Below are positions 10,257 to 23,007 of a stretch of DNA of 64,000 bases, piece by piece. The translations under genes were made by a program, and so were the position numbers. This DNA comes from Omphiscola glabra (Eukaryota > Mollusca > Gastropoda > Lymnaeidae). The notes under the pieces are model-generated. The model had not been told where the DNA came from, did not search any database, and was given only the letters and a program-made list of their open reading frames with translations. Position 1 is the stretch's first letter, and each line of letters begins with the position of its first letter. The stretch lies in contig OZ024795.1 in the NCBI GenBank assembly GCA_964017045.1, forward strand, positions 26,217,366 to 26,281,365, written 5' to 3'.

Positions 10257-10577
10257 ATACTCCATTTGATTTTGAATAACAATGAGATGATACCGATCGT
10301 GATTAATTTACCTTTTACTATATGTGTTTCATTATAATTGTCATAATTCTATTATGTATTGCCATGTTCTTACCATTTACTTTCAATTTAGAAATGGTGA
10401 CAAAAATGTCTCATATTACATTTTTTGTTATTACTGATTCATTTGTACATATCTATTTGATCTTTATATGCTAGTATTGATGTCATATACGCAGAACATG
10501 CACACGACCTGACCGTTGTTATTTTATATAAACTCGCAACATTGGGTTTCACCTAATGTCACTCGTGAGGAGGGGGG
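10257..10577 (+). promoter_or_regulatory. 3' untranslated segment and polypurine tract
   Basis: AT-rich, non-coding stretch after the third frame. It ends in the purine run gaggagggggg at 10567-10577, directly abutting the 3' LTR; this is the expected plus-strand primer. Otherwise nothing is recognised. Confidence 0.85.
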
Positions 10578-11180
10578 TGTCACGGTCAGATTGTGGGGTT
10601 ACTTTTTTGAGTGTATGTTTGGGGGGCGGAAAGAGAGTGCTCGTGGTATTGGCTATATTTTTCCACGAGTATGACCGTCTTGGCAGGGGGGGGGGCCCAG
10701 GGGAGAAAGTGTTTGTTGTGAGTTGTGAAAACATTAGAGTGGTGAATGAATGTGAACATTTTTCTTGTTATCACGAGTGCATGGGCAATAATGGTATAAA
10801 AGGAGAGACAGATTATTATTAGGAAGAGAACGATTTATTATTGCGTGTGGATTCGACAGAGTGTTTTTGGAGTGAGGACTTCGTATAACTTTATGATGCT
10901 GTTTTGTGTATGCATTGGATTTGTTAGTCACTTCACATGACTATTCAATAGAAGGTGCTGTGTTTGAACACTTATATTTTCAACAAGTAATAAACATATT
11001 CGATGACTCTTAAACGACGTTGCGTGGTTTTTCCTTTTAAACTATCGGCTTTATAGGAGCCAGGAAAATGTACAAGTACCAGCTTTCCAGAAGCTTAAGA
11101 AACGGAGTTGTAGACTCTGAAACGATATTCTGTGGCTACAGAAGGGACCTAATCTCCTAGACAACGTACTTTTCGCCACA
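10578..11180 (+). repeat. 3' LTR
   Basis: Same 603 bp as the 5' copy, with TATA box at 10795-10801, aataaa at 10989-10994, and g at 10695 where the 5' copy has a. It is followed by the target duplication atgta at 11181-11185. Confidence 0.93.
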
Positions 11181-11215
11181 ATGTAGGACTGTCTGTAGGC
11201 CTATTGTTTAAAGGA

Positions 11216-14200
11216 AAATCTTCGATTGTTTCAAAATCAAGAGGTGATTTTTGGAGTATACCCGAATTATGTGTTTCTATTAGATTATTTGATCAGGGGA
11301 TGGGATTTTTCAATTATACGTGAGATGCCTTAATGCGCCCAGTACCATACATAAACAGAATTAACTTCTGTTGTGGCATACCCCATGGTAATCATTTAAC
11401 ACAAGCATATATTAAAAACCAAACTGTCACTTTGATTGGTGTTAGACAAACGTGAAGCAGAAATTAAGAGTGCCGAAAACTCTTAAGCAAAAGTAGGGAC
11501 GGGGTACCCATAGACAAAATTTGATAAATTCAAATGGGAGGATGCGTTTTGTGCGAAATTGAAATTGGTGTTTCTGTTAGACTATTTGGAATTTTGAACG
11601 TCTGTTGAGAAGCGTCAGAATTAACAATAATAAAGACCAGGTACATCTCTAGCCCAACATGACCTTAACTCAATTTTTACCCTAGCTTAGTGTTGCCCAT
11701 GAAAACTTTATAGTTTTGCATCTTCATTTACTTAATGGGAGAGCAATGGGAGATATGCTAGTTAAAAATTTAGGTTGGACGTTACCTCAGAGCTGTGGCT
11801 AAAGGAGGCCAACGAATATTTAGGGGCTTAGAGTTGTGATATGGACACTTTTTAAATCATGAAATTTGAATGTAAGGGGGTGGAAGGACAAACCCGAAAA
11901 GGGGCAAGGGGCCTCGGAAAGTCAAGCGAAGTCTCCGCTTGACATAGTTATCCAATACAAATATTTCTTTTTGATTATTAAGTAACAATTTGGTTTTAGC
12001 TTTTATTAAAACTCTTTTTGGGGGAAACTGCTTAGTAAACAAATAATTTTTTTAACTTCCAACAAAAATTTCCCTCCCATAAAAGCACTGTCATTATTAT
12101 TTAAATGTTTAACGTAATGGAAAAAATATATCTATGATAAATATATTTTCAAACTATTTTCAAAGTTTTACATGAGTCAAAAAAAAAAAAATGTTTCGTA
12201 GAAAGGTATTTACATTTTAAGGAATTTCAAAACCAGTTTTTTTATAAATCATATAAAAAATGCATAATTATTTTAAGGAGATAGGAGTTTTTTTTTTTAC
12301 AAAAGACATTTATTGTTTGAATTTATCCGTGGGAAATGGTACAAAAATAATATATATATATTTCCCAATATTCATTTCATTAAAATGTGTATTTGAAATT
12401 TCAAACAACTAAACATTTCTTCAGTTGAATTTTAAAATGCTCTTTGATAAACTTTAAATCATTTTTTTTAAATCTATAGAATTTAAATTGGCGACATCGG
12501 GGAATTTTTTTTTCTAAAATTAATATATAAAATGAAATTGGCATGATAATCGAAGTGCTATTTTTAATGTGTTTTTTGTTGTAGTTTTTTTTTTGTTCTT
12601 GTTGTTTTTGTAGACTTCTGCTGTATTTTCATAAACAAAATAAATTTAACAAATGCGTGCAGACAGTTGTGTGAGAATGTTTATTTTTCTGATATTAAAA
12701 ACAGAAAAGCAGTTGGGTATTCGAAAAATTTAAGTTACGTTTATTTTTTTAAACTCTGTTTTTTTCTGGAAACTGTATTACAAAAGTGGGGCATCTAAAT
12801 AAAACCCCAAAACTTTCGCTTTGATAATAATTGCTAAAACTTGTACATTTTGTTAACGTTTGTACGTTTTATTTTATCTAGCTCAACATGGAGCAACATT
12901 CACTTTCCAAGTAACTTTAAATCCCTACATCAACAGTCATGACTTTAGCATAAAATACAATTTGAAAATATATTGCACGATTCGGGCGCGGTCAATTTTA
13001 GAAAAGTTACGATATTTATAAACAAAAAGCATAAGCCCCTAACAAGATTGGCCTGAAATAGACGAACATCAAATATATCGAGCATAGCGATATTTCAATG
13101 CTTCCACTCATTGTCATCGGGTAAAGCCATCAATTATTGTTCTATAAAAATGTTCATAAAATTACAAGTCTGTTGTTTGATGTTTTTAATAAAAAATATA
13201 TTTCGTTTTATTGTTGCACAAAATATTCCATAGGGGCACATGAGATTCTCCATTAGGGTGGGAGGGCATTGGGGGGGGGGGCATTTACTGCCAACAAATA
13301 CCAATGCTACAAGTATTTGAAAATGAGCTGATCAATTATGTGAAAATATTCGCAATATATCTTAAACTGTTGATATAAATAAACAAAGGAACACCTAAAC
13401 GGTTTCAAAGACCATCTAAAATATGGGGAGAGAAAACCATCTGAAAATCAATTATTCAATACTTTCAGACAATGAACTTGAAAGAAGGCAGGATACATTG
13501 TGGGCGATGGTGGAGAGGGTTGAATTTCTGTATTATTTCTTCTTCAAAAACGTGTTTTAAAAAAAATGAACAACACTTCTATGCAAACAACACGTCAGTG
13601 ACAAGAGTCAATAGGTCGGTCCAATAGAAGGATTGATTGCACGTCATTCAAAGATAAGGCAAATAGACGTTTTGTTCTGTTGCTATGGATGCTTTCCTTT
13701 TGTTAAAGTTTTAGTGAATTCAAGTGTATACAATTTCATTTTGAAGGCGGGTCTCAAAATGTTAACTAGTGGGATAACCACTTATTGTCCAGGGGCATTT
13801 TCGGCCAAGCGTGATGTTATTGTAAGAAATGAGACGGAAAAAACTTTGTCCACCCGGATGGTGCAAATCCTAGTTACGCCACTGGACAGAAGTTTTGAGA
13901 TTACCATTGGTTTTGTATGTATTTTAAACTCTATATGCTAGTAGTGTTTTTAAAAATAGTACTCTAATAATTAATCGTATAAATTTCGAAATAAATTTTC
14001 TAAAATATCGGTCAGACATAGCTTCAATGTCGCAATGTGTGTGTGTTGTATAAGCTTCTTGCAGTCAAATGACAAACAAACAAAATTTGTAATCACAAAT
14101 TTCGAAAAGAAAATGAAATGATTTAATTATTTTTTCTTAAAAATTGGTACGTAAAAGAGGTTTGCACTCCTTACTTTGATATGGTCAGCCAGAAATCTTT

Positions 14201-14385
14201 CATATCTGATATAAATGTGACAATGTGTGCCCCACCTTAAATAGCTCAGCACATTTAACTTTAATGTTTCTAATATCTCTAGACAATTGAATATCTCGAT
14301 CGCAATGTAAAATCCAGTGGTGCAACAGTCATGGAATGTGACCTTGGGGCAGGCTACAATGACATATTGAACTGCTTCTCTCCCC
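11216..14385. other. AT-rich spacer, no gene recognised
   Basis: Long A/T runs and short unrelated open frames. The frame at 13633-13941 has no recognisable motif. Its 3' part, read on the minus strand from 13885 downwards, begins ccagtggcgtaactagg, a typical end of inactive DNA transposons, so 13,780-13,885 may be a transposon tip. A run of nine or more G lies near 13,271. Confidence 0.45.
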
Positions 14386-14389
14386 TTTG

Positions 14390-14880
14390 CCTGCTAGAAC
14401 ATGCTTAAATAGGAAAGATATGAGATCTGCTACCATCTTCAATCTTCCAGCTTTTCCGTGCTATTTTTCTTTCACGCACGAGCTTCGCCAAACGTTCGTC
14501 CCAGAAAGGTCGGAACTTGCTTTTTCCATATGTCCCGGGAATGGTCTTTTTGCCACTTGTATGATATCCCTCACGAAGTTGTTATAAGCTATATCGATGC
14601 TCTCAGAGTTGTCGCGGTTCCTTGCTGATTCCTCGATCGCACTCTCTATTCCTGACTGAAAAAGTCCATTAGGCTTTGCGGACAAGCCAGTGCAAGACGA
14701 AGTTCTAATGTTATGTGGGTTGGCCGATGGTCACTAACAACCCCAGGAAGAGCTTTGTATCGCACTTTGGATTCTAGCTCCGACGAAGCCAGCGTTATGT
14801 CCAGACGTGTCTGGGCACGTTTGCCCGTGTGCAGGGAGGGGACCAGCGGCCTCTTGTGTACTTAGTCGTACGAGCCGTTA
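14390..14880 (-). mobile_element. LINE endonuclease/linker fragment, decayed
   Basis: On the minus strand, 14,840-14,700 reads RLDITLASSELESKV followed by SDHRPTHITLEL, the C-terminal end of an APE-type endonuclease, where Asp-His of SDH are catalytic. After a frame break comes a linker with GIESAIEESARNRDNSES and, in another frame, YVPTFWDERLAKLVRERK. Frameshifts show that it is dead. It does not overlap the RT fragment at the start of the window, and I cannot tell if they belong to one family. Confidence 0.7.
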
Positions 14881-15355
14881 CAATCAGCCTAAGCCCCGTC
14901 AGTGATCTGCAGGGGCAGGAGGTGGCTCGAAAGCCCCTCACTTAGATTACTGTCAGTCATACTAGTCATGTACAAGGAATAGTGACTAGACTTTATTCTT
15001 TTACGTTCTCCCGGAGAGAGATTACCAAAGAAAACTCTCACATTCGTCTTGTGGTATTTTCGTGGGTTATTTTAACTTCCGGTAGTCAGGTCCACGTTCT
15101 AGTCCGCTGCGTCGTGTAGAGGCAAAATTCTTGCAGATCGGCCCTAAATAAAATGGAATTGTTAATAAAAACTTGCAATAGTGCTTCTCCGCAATCCCAG
15201 ATGACATTAAAAAACGCATTAGTAAAATAAGCAACAACTTGGATAGCACTCAATTCCTCAAAGGATGCTTTAGTTACGTTTCAATCCTGAAGAAACTCGA
15301 GCTTATTGGGACCTACAAATCTCTGTTTACAATCAACATTGGATCTGGATTAACC
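14881..15355. other. Unassigned spacer between two transposon fragments
   Basis: Moderate GC near 14,860-15,130; the small open frame at 15,067-15,249 shows no family motif. This could be the remainder of either neighbouring element, but nothing supports a choice. Confidence 0.35.
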
Positions 15356-16290
15356 TTCAAATGGTCCTCATCGGCTCAACATCTCGTAGTGTGATCTTAT
15401 TCAGCTCTTTATAGTCACAACATATCCTGAGTTGTCCATTTTTCTTTTTAACCACTACCATGGGAGAAGAAACCGACGAGTTGCATCTTTTAATTGTATT
15501 GGCGGTTAAAAGATGATTGCATTTCTTTCTTAACATCTCATCTGTAGGCCCAAGGAATAGGATACTGCTTATAATTAAATTTGGGATCAATACAATTTTA
15601 TGCACGAGAGCGTTGGTTTGGTCAATGCTTTCAGTGACAACATCTTTATATTCATTGATGATTGTAGATAGTGGTCTAATAACATTCATGTTGTTCTGAC
15701 TATCTTCCAATTGTATTAAAGTTGCAATAATCTCTTTGTTGGTGGTTTCTATGTTGGATGTGTCATTGTTCATGTCGCTTCGGTTCTCTGGATAAGTGTC
15801 TAATTGCCTAAGCAGCTCAACATGTAATACTTTTAATTCTCCTTTCGTGTTAAGTACATAGTCCGCCAAGTTAATTTTGTCATGTACAATGAATGGTCCC
15901 TTCCAGACTTTTTCTCCTTTGTTGCTTGGCAGCCTAACAAAAACTTGATTTTTAATGTTCAGTTTCCTCAAATATCTGTTTGATTTCTTTTATCTCTTGT
16001 CTTCTTGCTTCTCTCTCTGTATTTTCTTTGGCTAACTCAGTACCATAAACTTTCGATCTCTGATTTTGGTAATTATATCAAAAGAATCCACTGTTACATT
16101 TTTTTTCCCAAAAAGTTTTCTTTGAATTGTGTTTTGGGTTGGCTTCAACCATCAGCCCAAAAGAGGAGTAGCAAGGAATTTCTTGGATACTTTCTCTGTA
16201 CGCAAAGAGCAACGTTGGTATATACAGATGCCATTCCTGTGACAGATGACAGCAAGACGTCGAGCAATGATGAATATATGATTGCAGGCT
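15355..16290 (-). mobile_element. Second Gmr1-like fragment: integrase tail followed by RT
   Basis: Minus strand, broken by frameshifts. From 16,270 down, the frame encodes the end of an integrase core (YIPTLLFAYRESIQEIPCYS). The frame at 15,971-15,357 then begins with the GPY-type integrase tail (VWKGPFIVHDKI.., VLHVELLRQL), followed by a spacer and an RT N-terminus (MVVVKKKNGQLRICCDYKEL). The RT stops at about LRDVEPM, before the catalytic box. The integrase-then-RT order matches the complete element at 2,121-11,180, but the protein differs a lot, so it is a separate and older lineage. Confidence 0.85.
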
Positions 16291-16659
16291 GACAGACAAG
16301 GAAACAATCTAACATCTGGTAGAATGCCGAAGGTTGACTATGCCGAAAGTGATCAAATGGAAACTATCGGCGCCGAAACCGAAACCACAGCCAAAAATAG
16401 GTCTCCACACAATATCAGGTCATCAAAGTTGCAGTTAAGAGAATATGTGAGATATTGTTTTAGACCCGCATTGTCATTTTGTAAACACTAGCAACCAACG
16501 ACTCAGTTAAGGAAAAAAAGCAATAAGTGGTGAATGGAGAGAATAGATGCATGATTACAAGCTAAGGTCCTTATATTTTTAACATTATTAATATGTCATT
16601 TTGAGTAAACCGATTGGCCGCTGAATCGGTCAGAAAACTAACAAATTACAAATATATCG

Positions 16660-16845
16660 ACAAAAAGGCCGATGAGGGCGATGAGACCGATTACAGCGAT
16701 GAGGCCGATTTGGCTATGAGGCCAATTTGGGCGATGAAGCCAATTAGGGTGATGAGGCTGATTTTTTGCGTTGAGGCTGATTAGGGCGATGAGGCCAATA
16801 AGGGCGTTGATGCAGATTAGGGCGATGATGCTTAGGGCGATGACT
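16660..16845. repeat. 18-bp minisatellite 'gatgaggccgattagggc'
   Basis: About nine imperfect copies of an 18-bp unit, with substitutions such as gaggccaat, gaagccaat and gaggctgat. No open frame of note. Confidence 0.75.
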
Positions 16846-18130
16846 ATCTACCAATTAATCAGTTACAAGTTTTGTGTTTTCTTTAAGAAAATCCATTTTT
16901 TTTTTTTTAAATATGTTTTAAAAGGATACTGAAATGAGTAAAAAAAAATCAACTCTGTTCTCCTTTATTGACTCATGTTTTGCGGACCTACAGCGTAATG
17001 CTGGCGGACCGATTCCAGTCTTCGCGGACCGCTGCTTTGGGAATACTGAAATATAAAACATGTAACAGGATTGGCCTTCCGTCGTTCTGGTGTGCTGAAC
17101 CTTGCAGGTGAATAATGTAAGCATCAATAACGCAGGCCTTCTACTAATGAAGTTATGCATATGTAATATGTTAAACTGAGAAGGCTCCGTAAGAATGTCC
17201 ATTTGTCACACTTACTTGCATATTCCAGTTTCTCTCAAACTATGTTTACATTATTTATAGATGTCAATATATCAATATCATCATTATCAAAAAGGTCATC
17301 GATGACGTCATTATGTTAAACGCTCGTCTAACGACGTCAGAAATGAGTCAACGATGCTTGACACGGCAATATTTTTGTTTAAATTAATAAAGAACTGTAT
17401 GCAACACTGACATTATTACGGTTAAATGGAAACATTTAAGGCGAAGTTACAAGTTTTAAAGGAACACATAAATATTTCCAAACCCATTTTCCTTAGGCTG
17501 AGTTCAGTCGCACAAAAAAACTTTCTATCAAAGACGGGTTTATTAAATGCATGAAAATGTAAAAAAAAATTAATTAACATTTCTTAAAATGCATAACTCA
17601 TCATTTTTTGTGTTAAATATAAGCGGAGCATTTTTATAAATCTACCAGTTTCTAAAGTTAATGCACTATTTGGAGTTCGGCCCGGGCAGCATTTAGTCAA
17701 GGTACGCCACTGCTCTCCCACCCCCATTCCCCATAACGTCCACTATGTTCACTCAGCGTCCCATTCCTTCTCCAACGTGGGACTCCCTGGGAAAAACTCA
17801 CGACCTCAGCATTGTGGTCTTTGATACGTGGCCACATTTTAAACACGTTCACAGCTATCCCATTCGCCTCTAGCGGGATGTCAACACTGACGTCATTTGA
17901 CGGACGAGTATATTGTACCCTATCACGCTCAGCTATATAATTAGAGTAATTCTTTAACTCAATTTCGCCACCAAAGGCCAAACAAGATACATTAGATGGC
18001 ATAGGCCAAAATATAGCTTTTTTAAAATAGATTATTACTATTTCAACACCCTCCGTCGGGCGTTGAAAGGCGTTAATGATACAATGTTGGTTGCAATTAA
18101 TTTAATTTTTGTTTCAGCTGTCCCATTACA
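16846..18130. other. Spacer; one unrecognised minus-strand frame
   Basis: The frame 17,697-18,002 (minus, 101 codons) has normal amino-acid composition but no motif I recognise. Its C-terminal end runs into cagtggcgtacc (minus strand, near 17,714), a common tip of DNA transposons. The rest is AT-rich and featureless. Confidence 0.4.
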
Positions 18131-18136
18131 TTCGAT

Positions 18137-18397
18137 TGAAAAGTAGTAATGATAGTAGTAGTGATAGTAGTAATGATAGTAGTAATGATTGTAGTAATGA
18201 TAGTAGTAATGATAGTAGTAATGATAGTAGTAATGATAGTAGTAATGATAGTAGTAATGATTGTAGTAATGATAGTAGTAATGATAGTAGTAGTGATAGT
18301 AGTAGTGATAGTAGTAGTGATAGTAGTAATGATAGTAGTAATGATAGTAGTAATGATAGTAGTAATGATAGTAGTAATGATAGTAGTAATGATAGAG
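18137..18397. repeat. 12-bp minisatellite (agtagtaatgat)n
   Basis: Roughly twenty tandem copies of a 12-bp unit with g/a alternation in 'agtagt[a/g]atgat'. Open frames across it read Ser/Asn/Asp or Ile/Val runs and are artefacts of a unit divisible by three. Confidence 0.9.
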
Positions 18398-18544
18398 AGA
18401 TTGATTTTGAATATAATCGGGGCCTCCGGCTTTAAGAGGAGTTGATACGATTTGTTAAAACTCCAACGATTTTGTAATGAGAGGGGTTATTAAATGTATG
18501 TTGATCAAATTTGGCCTGCAACTTAAAATTGCAGTGGAAGCCTA

Positions 18545-18850
18545 TATTGTACTCAAGCTTAAATGTCTCTAAGGCTTTCGTTGTACCCAAACCTACATTG
18601 TACCTAAGCCTACATTGTACGCGAGCTTACAATGTACCTACGCCTAAATTGTACCTGTGCCTACATTGTACCTGATATAACATAGTACTTGAGTCTACCT
18701 TGTACCCAAGTCTACATTGAACCCAAACCTACATCATACCTTACCCCACATTGTACCTGATCCTATATTGTACATACGACTATAACACACATATGCCTAT
18801 TTTGTACAGGAGCCTAGCCTGTACCGAAACCTACATTGCACCCGAGCTTT
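18545..18850. repeat. Degenerate ~17-18-bp repeats 'cctacattgtacc'
   Basis: About seventeen diverged copies built on 'cctacattgtacc[t/c]aag'. Related words recur at 20,196-20,215 and in the 37-bp array at 40.1-40.75 kb ('cctacattgtacataa'). Confidence 0.7.
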
Positions 18851-18959
18851 CGATGATTTTATAAAAATAAATTAGGCTATTTTAAGTGGTAAATTTGTTT
18901 CGCTTGTTTATCCACTTTAAGTTATGTATTTCTCCCTCTTTTGTTCCTTTCTCGCGACG

Positions 18960-19300
18960 GCGCCCATGGGGAGGTACAGTTGGCGATCTGCGTCGGGGCC
19001 CATGGGGAGATTCAGTAAGTCATCTGCGTCGGGGCCCTTGGGGAGATTCAGTAAGTCATCTGCGTCGGGGCACATGGGGAGATTCAGTAAGTCATCTGCG
19101 TCGGGGCCCATGGAGAGATTCAGTAAGTCATCTGCGTCGGGGCACATGAGAAAGTACAGTTGGTGATCTGCGTCGGGGCCCCACTAGGAGGTACAGTGGA
19201 CCATCTGCGACTGGGCCCACAGTGCGGTAAATCATTCCATCTGCGTCGGGGCCCACTGGGAGCTACAGTAGGCGATCTGCCTCACAGTCTGGGACCAGTG
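18960..19300. repeat. 36-bp minisatellite
   Basis: Unit core 'agtaagtcatctgcgtcggg' with spacer 'gcccatggggagattc'. Five close copies (18,960-19,150) are followed by about four degenerate ones with altered spacing. Open frames on both strands follow the repeat and are not genes. Confidence 0.85.
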
Positions 19301-19884
19301 GATGATTCATGTTTTGGACTGTGAGGATATAATTTTTAACACAATCGATCCATCGCCTGAGTGGCCCTAACTCTTGCTCTGAAAACGGAGCGACTGAAAT
19401 TGTAGTAGACTTTCAATGAATGTTGACTGCCAGACACCCTGACCAGATTGTCAAACCAATTATTTTCGGATGGGCTATTTCTTGGCTGAATGGTTTGACA
19501 CAGACCAGTTGTCTTATATCCGGGTTCCTAACGTGTTCCCTTCTCGTCCTGCTAGCTGATGACTCTTAAATATCTCAAGTCGCGAGTTGAAAAGTTTATT
19601 CAGAGCCAGTGCCTGTCACTGGCAAGTAAGGTTTTGGGTGAAGGCAGTGTTAATCAGCCTTGCACAGGTGACCATATATATTACTGAGTGTCTAATTTTC
19701 GTTCTCCCAGAGTAAAAACCGGATTTTGCATTTTTTAGTTAATTTAAAACATAATGAAAAAAAAATTATTTTGTTGTAAATAGTGAGATCCAATTTTATT
19801 TACTTTTTAATTTTAAGCAATGGTGGTTTCAATTTTTACAGGAATAATACAAGGTTTTCTTCTTAAAAACTTTGACCAACTCTT
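19301..19884. other. Spacer, nothing recognised
   Basis: Unique-looking non-coding DNA, no long frame, no RNA gene seen. Confidence 0.4.
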
Positions 19885-20190
19885 TATTATTATTAGTAGT
19901 TTTACATAGCGCTGTACCCAAGCCTAAGGCTGGGCTCACCACGCCGTACATACAACCTAACAAACACAATCATGAACAAAAAAAGCCAACACACAGCAAT
20001 CAAACATAACAAAACAAATGCATACGCACTCTACCAATCACACAACTATCCACATGTCAAGCCATGGACGGCACCCAGCAGCATCGTTTTTCGGTTAGAG
20101 GAGAGAAATCAGTCAGGCTAGTCTAGTTTAAAAAGATGTGCTTTGAGTGCAGTTTTGAAGGCAGTGATGGTCGGTATATTGCATATGTGT
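19885..20190 (-). mobile_element. SINE/LINE 3' tail, tentative
   Basis: Read on the minus strand, the element ends '..cagcgctatgtaaaactac' followed by taataataataa (19,886-19,900). Short retroposons of many animals share such a tail of 'agcgctat..' plus a TAA microsatellite. No A/B boxes were found, so only the tail is supported. Confidence 0.35.
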
Positions 20191-21160
20191 AGTGTATCTA
20201 AGCCTACATTGTATTAACTAATTATAAAAGTGTTTGACTGCGATAAAGCTTTAAAATAGATTAATTAGACACGAACAATCTGTGTCATTATAACAATATA
20301 TGTTAAGCTTTAGCAATAATTAAACATAATACATAAGTAGACGTTTCAGCACATGCCTTCAACAACAAAACATTTAAAAATGTATAAATTAAAGTTACAT
20401 AATATTCTATATATATATATATATACTACCTAAAGAAAAAAAGAGAACAATTTGGAATGGGCGTAAAAACCAGACAGAAAAAAACTATAAAAGAATGGAA
20501 ATGAAGTGACTTGTAAATTTTAATAAAACCAATCAGGAAAAAGACATAATTTTACGTAACTGCCATGTCTTTTTCCATCAACAACTAGCAAACGTATCGG
20601 TTTCTTCTCTTCTGGCAACGAGTGGCAGCTGGAGCTATGCACCGTTTTCAACGTGCTTGTTCGTTCGACATGCGGGCGTTTCAATCCGGCTTTGTTTTGG
20701 CGCATACTGTATTTGTTAATTAATAATTATCTTTAATGCTTTCAACCAGATAATCTAACAAGGATAATCTTTATCCATCCAGAAAAATAAGATTGGAAAT
20801 CCTTAGCATGCCTCTTAAATAGAGTTTGTTATAGTTCATTATAGTATTGTTGTTCTAGATTGCAAAAAAATAAGGGGTGTGTACGGGGGATGGGAAATGC
20901 GTGCCAGTGTAGGATTTACATCAATTAAGTCAAAGTCACATGAAATCGGACATCTGAAAATAAATATTAGAATATTTGGTCTTGATTATGACATACTTTT
21001 TTAAAACTTAAATAGAGGTACTTTAGAGTGTATATGAAATAAAGTTTTTAACTTAATTAAAGTTTGTATCTTACACAGTCTATATTTAGCATATCGATTG
21101 TCTCTGAAAAAGTGATTGAAGCTTAAACAATTTTTGTATCTTTTCATTGTGTTTGAATTT
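20191..21160. other. AT-rich spacer, nothing recognised
   Basis: Contains a short (ta)n run near 20,410 and no coding or RNA features that I can support. Confidence 0.4.
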
Positions 21161-21164
21161 TACA

Positions 21165-21375
21165 TACTGCTGGCGTCTCACATTCTGCTTGCAACTGACA
21201 CACTGTTTATATTTTGACATACTGCTTGTAACTTTGTAACTGACAGACTGCGTGTAACTGACAGACTGCTTTTATCTGACATACTGCTTGTAGCTGACAG
21301 ACTGACTGTATCTGACATACTGCCTGCAACTGACAGACTGTTTGTATCTTACATAGTGCCTGTATCTGTAATGGG
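21165..21375. repeat. Diverged flank of the 18-bp array
   Basis: About eleven imperfect 18-bp units of the type 'ctgacatactgcttgtat'. They differ from the main array 600 bp downstream mainly in the middle (atactgc versus atggtgg). Isolated units also occur at 21,590-21,660. Confidence 0.75.
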
Positions 21376-21940
21376 AAAGTGGAACAAGATACGGTAAGGC
21401 ATGAAAATAAAAGACTAAACAATGACGCGGACGCTACGTCACTATGCAGTGTTCAGCATACAACCTAGACATTGAAGTAAAATGATGTTTTTGCAGATCG
21501 CAATAAAGTCAACGCGACGCAATGTTCAGTAACTACGGCGCTCTATGCTGAATAACGTAATGTATATGACATAGTCATTGTATTTCTCATCATGCTTGAA
21601 TCTGACATAGTCATTGTATCTTTCATCATGCTTGTAGCTGACATACTATGTGTATCTTAAATGGTTTTAATCTAAAATAGTGCGTGTATATTACTAATTA
21701 TATTTTTTAATATAAAAAATCATTTAAGATGTATTTAAAGCAATTTTTCTTTATAATACATTTTATGACGTCAGAGCGCTTTGAGCAGTATTAGAATATC
21801 ATGGAGACAAGCGCTATGCAACAAATCAAACATCCTCATCCTAATTATAATTTATGACTTAGTGCTTATACTTTACCTAGAGCTTGTATCTTAAAGTAGT
21901 GTTGTATCTTATATTGGGCTCCTATATATAATAGTGTTTA

Positions 21941-23007
21941 TATCTGACATGGTGGTTGTATCGACATGGTGGTTGTATCTGACATGGTGGTTGTATCTGA
22001 CATGGTGGTTGTATCTGACATGGTGGTTGTATCTGACATGGTGGTTGTATCTGACATGGTGGTTGTATCTGACATGGTGGTTGTATCTGACATGGTGGTT
22101 GTATCTGACATGGTGGTTGTATCTGACATGGTGGTTGTATCTGACATGGTGGTTGTATCTGACATGGTGGTTGTATCTGACATGGTGGTTGTATCTGACA
22201 TGGTGGTTGTATCTGACATGGTGGTTGTATCTGACATGGTGGTTGTATCTGACATGGTGGTTGTATCTGACATGGTGGTTGTATCTGACATGGTTGTTGG
22301 ATCTGACATGGTGGTTGTATCTGACATGGTGGTTATATCTGACATGGTGGTTGTATCTGACATGGTGTTTATATCTGACATGGTGGTTGTATCTGACATG
22401 GTGGTTATATCTGACATGGTGGTTGTATCTGACATGGTGTTTGTATCTGACATGGTGGTTGTATCTGACATGGTGGTTGTATCTGACATGGTGTTTATAT
22501 CTTACATGGTGGTTGTATCTGACATGGTGGTTGTATCTGACATGGTGGTTGTAATTGACATGGTGGTTGTATCTGACATGGTGGTTGTATCTGACATGGT
22601 GGTTGTATCTGACATGGTGGTTGTATCTGACATGGTGGTTGTATCTGACATGGTGGTTGTATCTGACATGGTGGTTGTATCTGACATGGTGGTTGTATCT
22701 GACATAGTGGTTGTATCTGACATGGTGGTTGTATCTGACATGGTGGTTGTATCTGACATGGTGGTTGTATCTGACATGGTGGTTGTATCTAACATGGTGG
22801 TTGTATCTGACATGGTGGTTGTATCTGACATGGTGGTTGTATCTGACATGGTGGTTGTATCTGACATGGTGGTTGTATCTGACATGGTGGTTGTATCTGA
22901 CATGGTGGTTGTATCTGACATGGTGGTTGTATCTGACATGGTGGTTGTATCTGACATGGTGGTTGTATCTGACATGGTGGTTGTATCTGACATGGTGGTT
23001 GTATCTG
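21941..23007. repeat. 18-bp minisatellite, ~59 homogeneous copies
   Basis: Tandem 18-bp unit 'ctgacatggtggttgtat', almost perfect for over 1 kb. There is a 1-bp irregularity at 21,961 and a cluster of variant units (tttata, gttgga, taattg) at 22,290-22,560. Degenerate copies continue to about 23,230. Because 18 is divisible by three, every frame on both strands is open and gives peptides such as SDMVVV or YNHHVR; I regard none as a protein. Confidence 0.95.

Larger units (their letters stand above)
2121..11180 (+). mobile_element. LTR retrotransposon, Ty3/gypsy-related with integrase before RT (Gmr1-like)
   Basis: A complete element of 9,060 bp. The 603-bp LTRs (2121-2723 and 10578-11180) begin TGTCACGG and end GCCACA, and 5-bp target duplications (atgta at 2116-2120 and 11181-11185) flank them. 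Inside, in order, are a primer-binding site, a repeat-rich leader, gag, pol, a third long open frame of unknown function and a polypurine tract. The pol order is protease, integrase, RT, RNase H, whereas standard Ty3/gypsy places integrase last. This order with gypsy-like sequence is the hallmark of the Gmr1-like group. The LTRs differ at one position by eye (2238 a, 10695 g), so insertion was recent. Gag carries a frame break and the third frame an early stop, so autonomy is doubtful. Confidence 0.93.

Noticed and set aside
18109..18445. Ser/Asn/Asp-repeat protein
   Set aside because: Simple translation of a 12-bp minisatellite.
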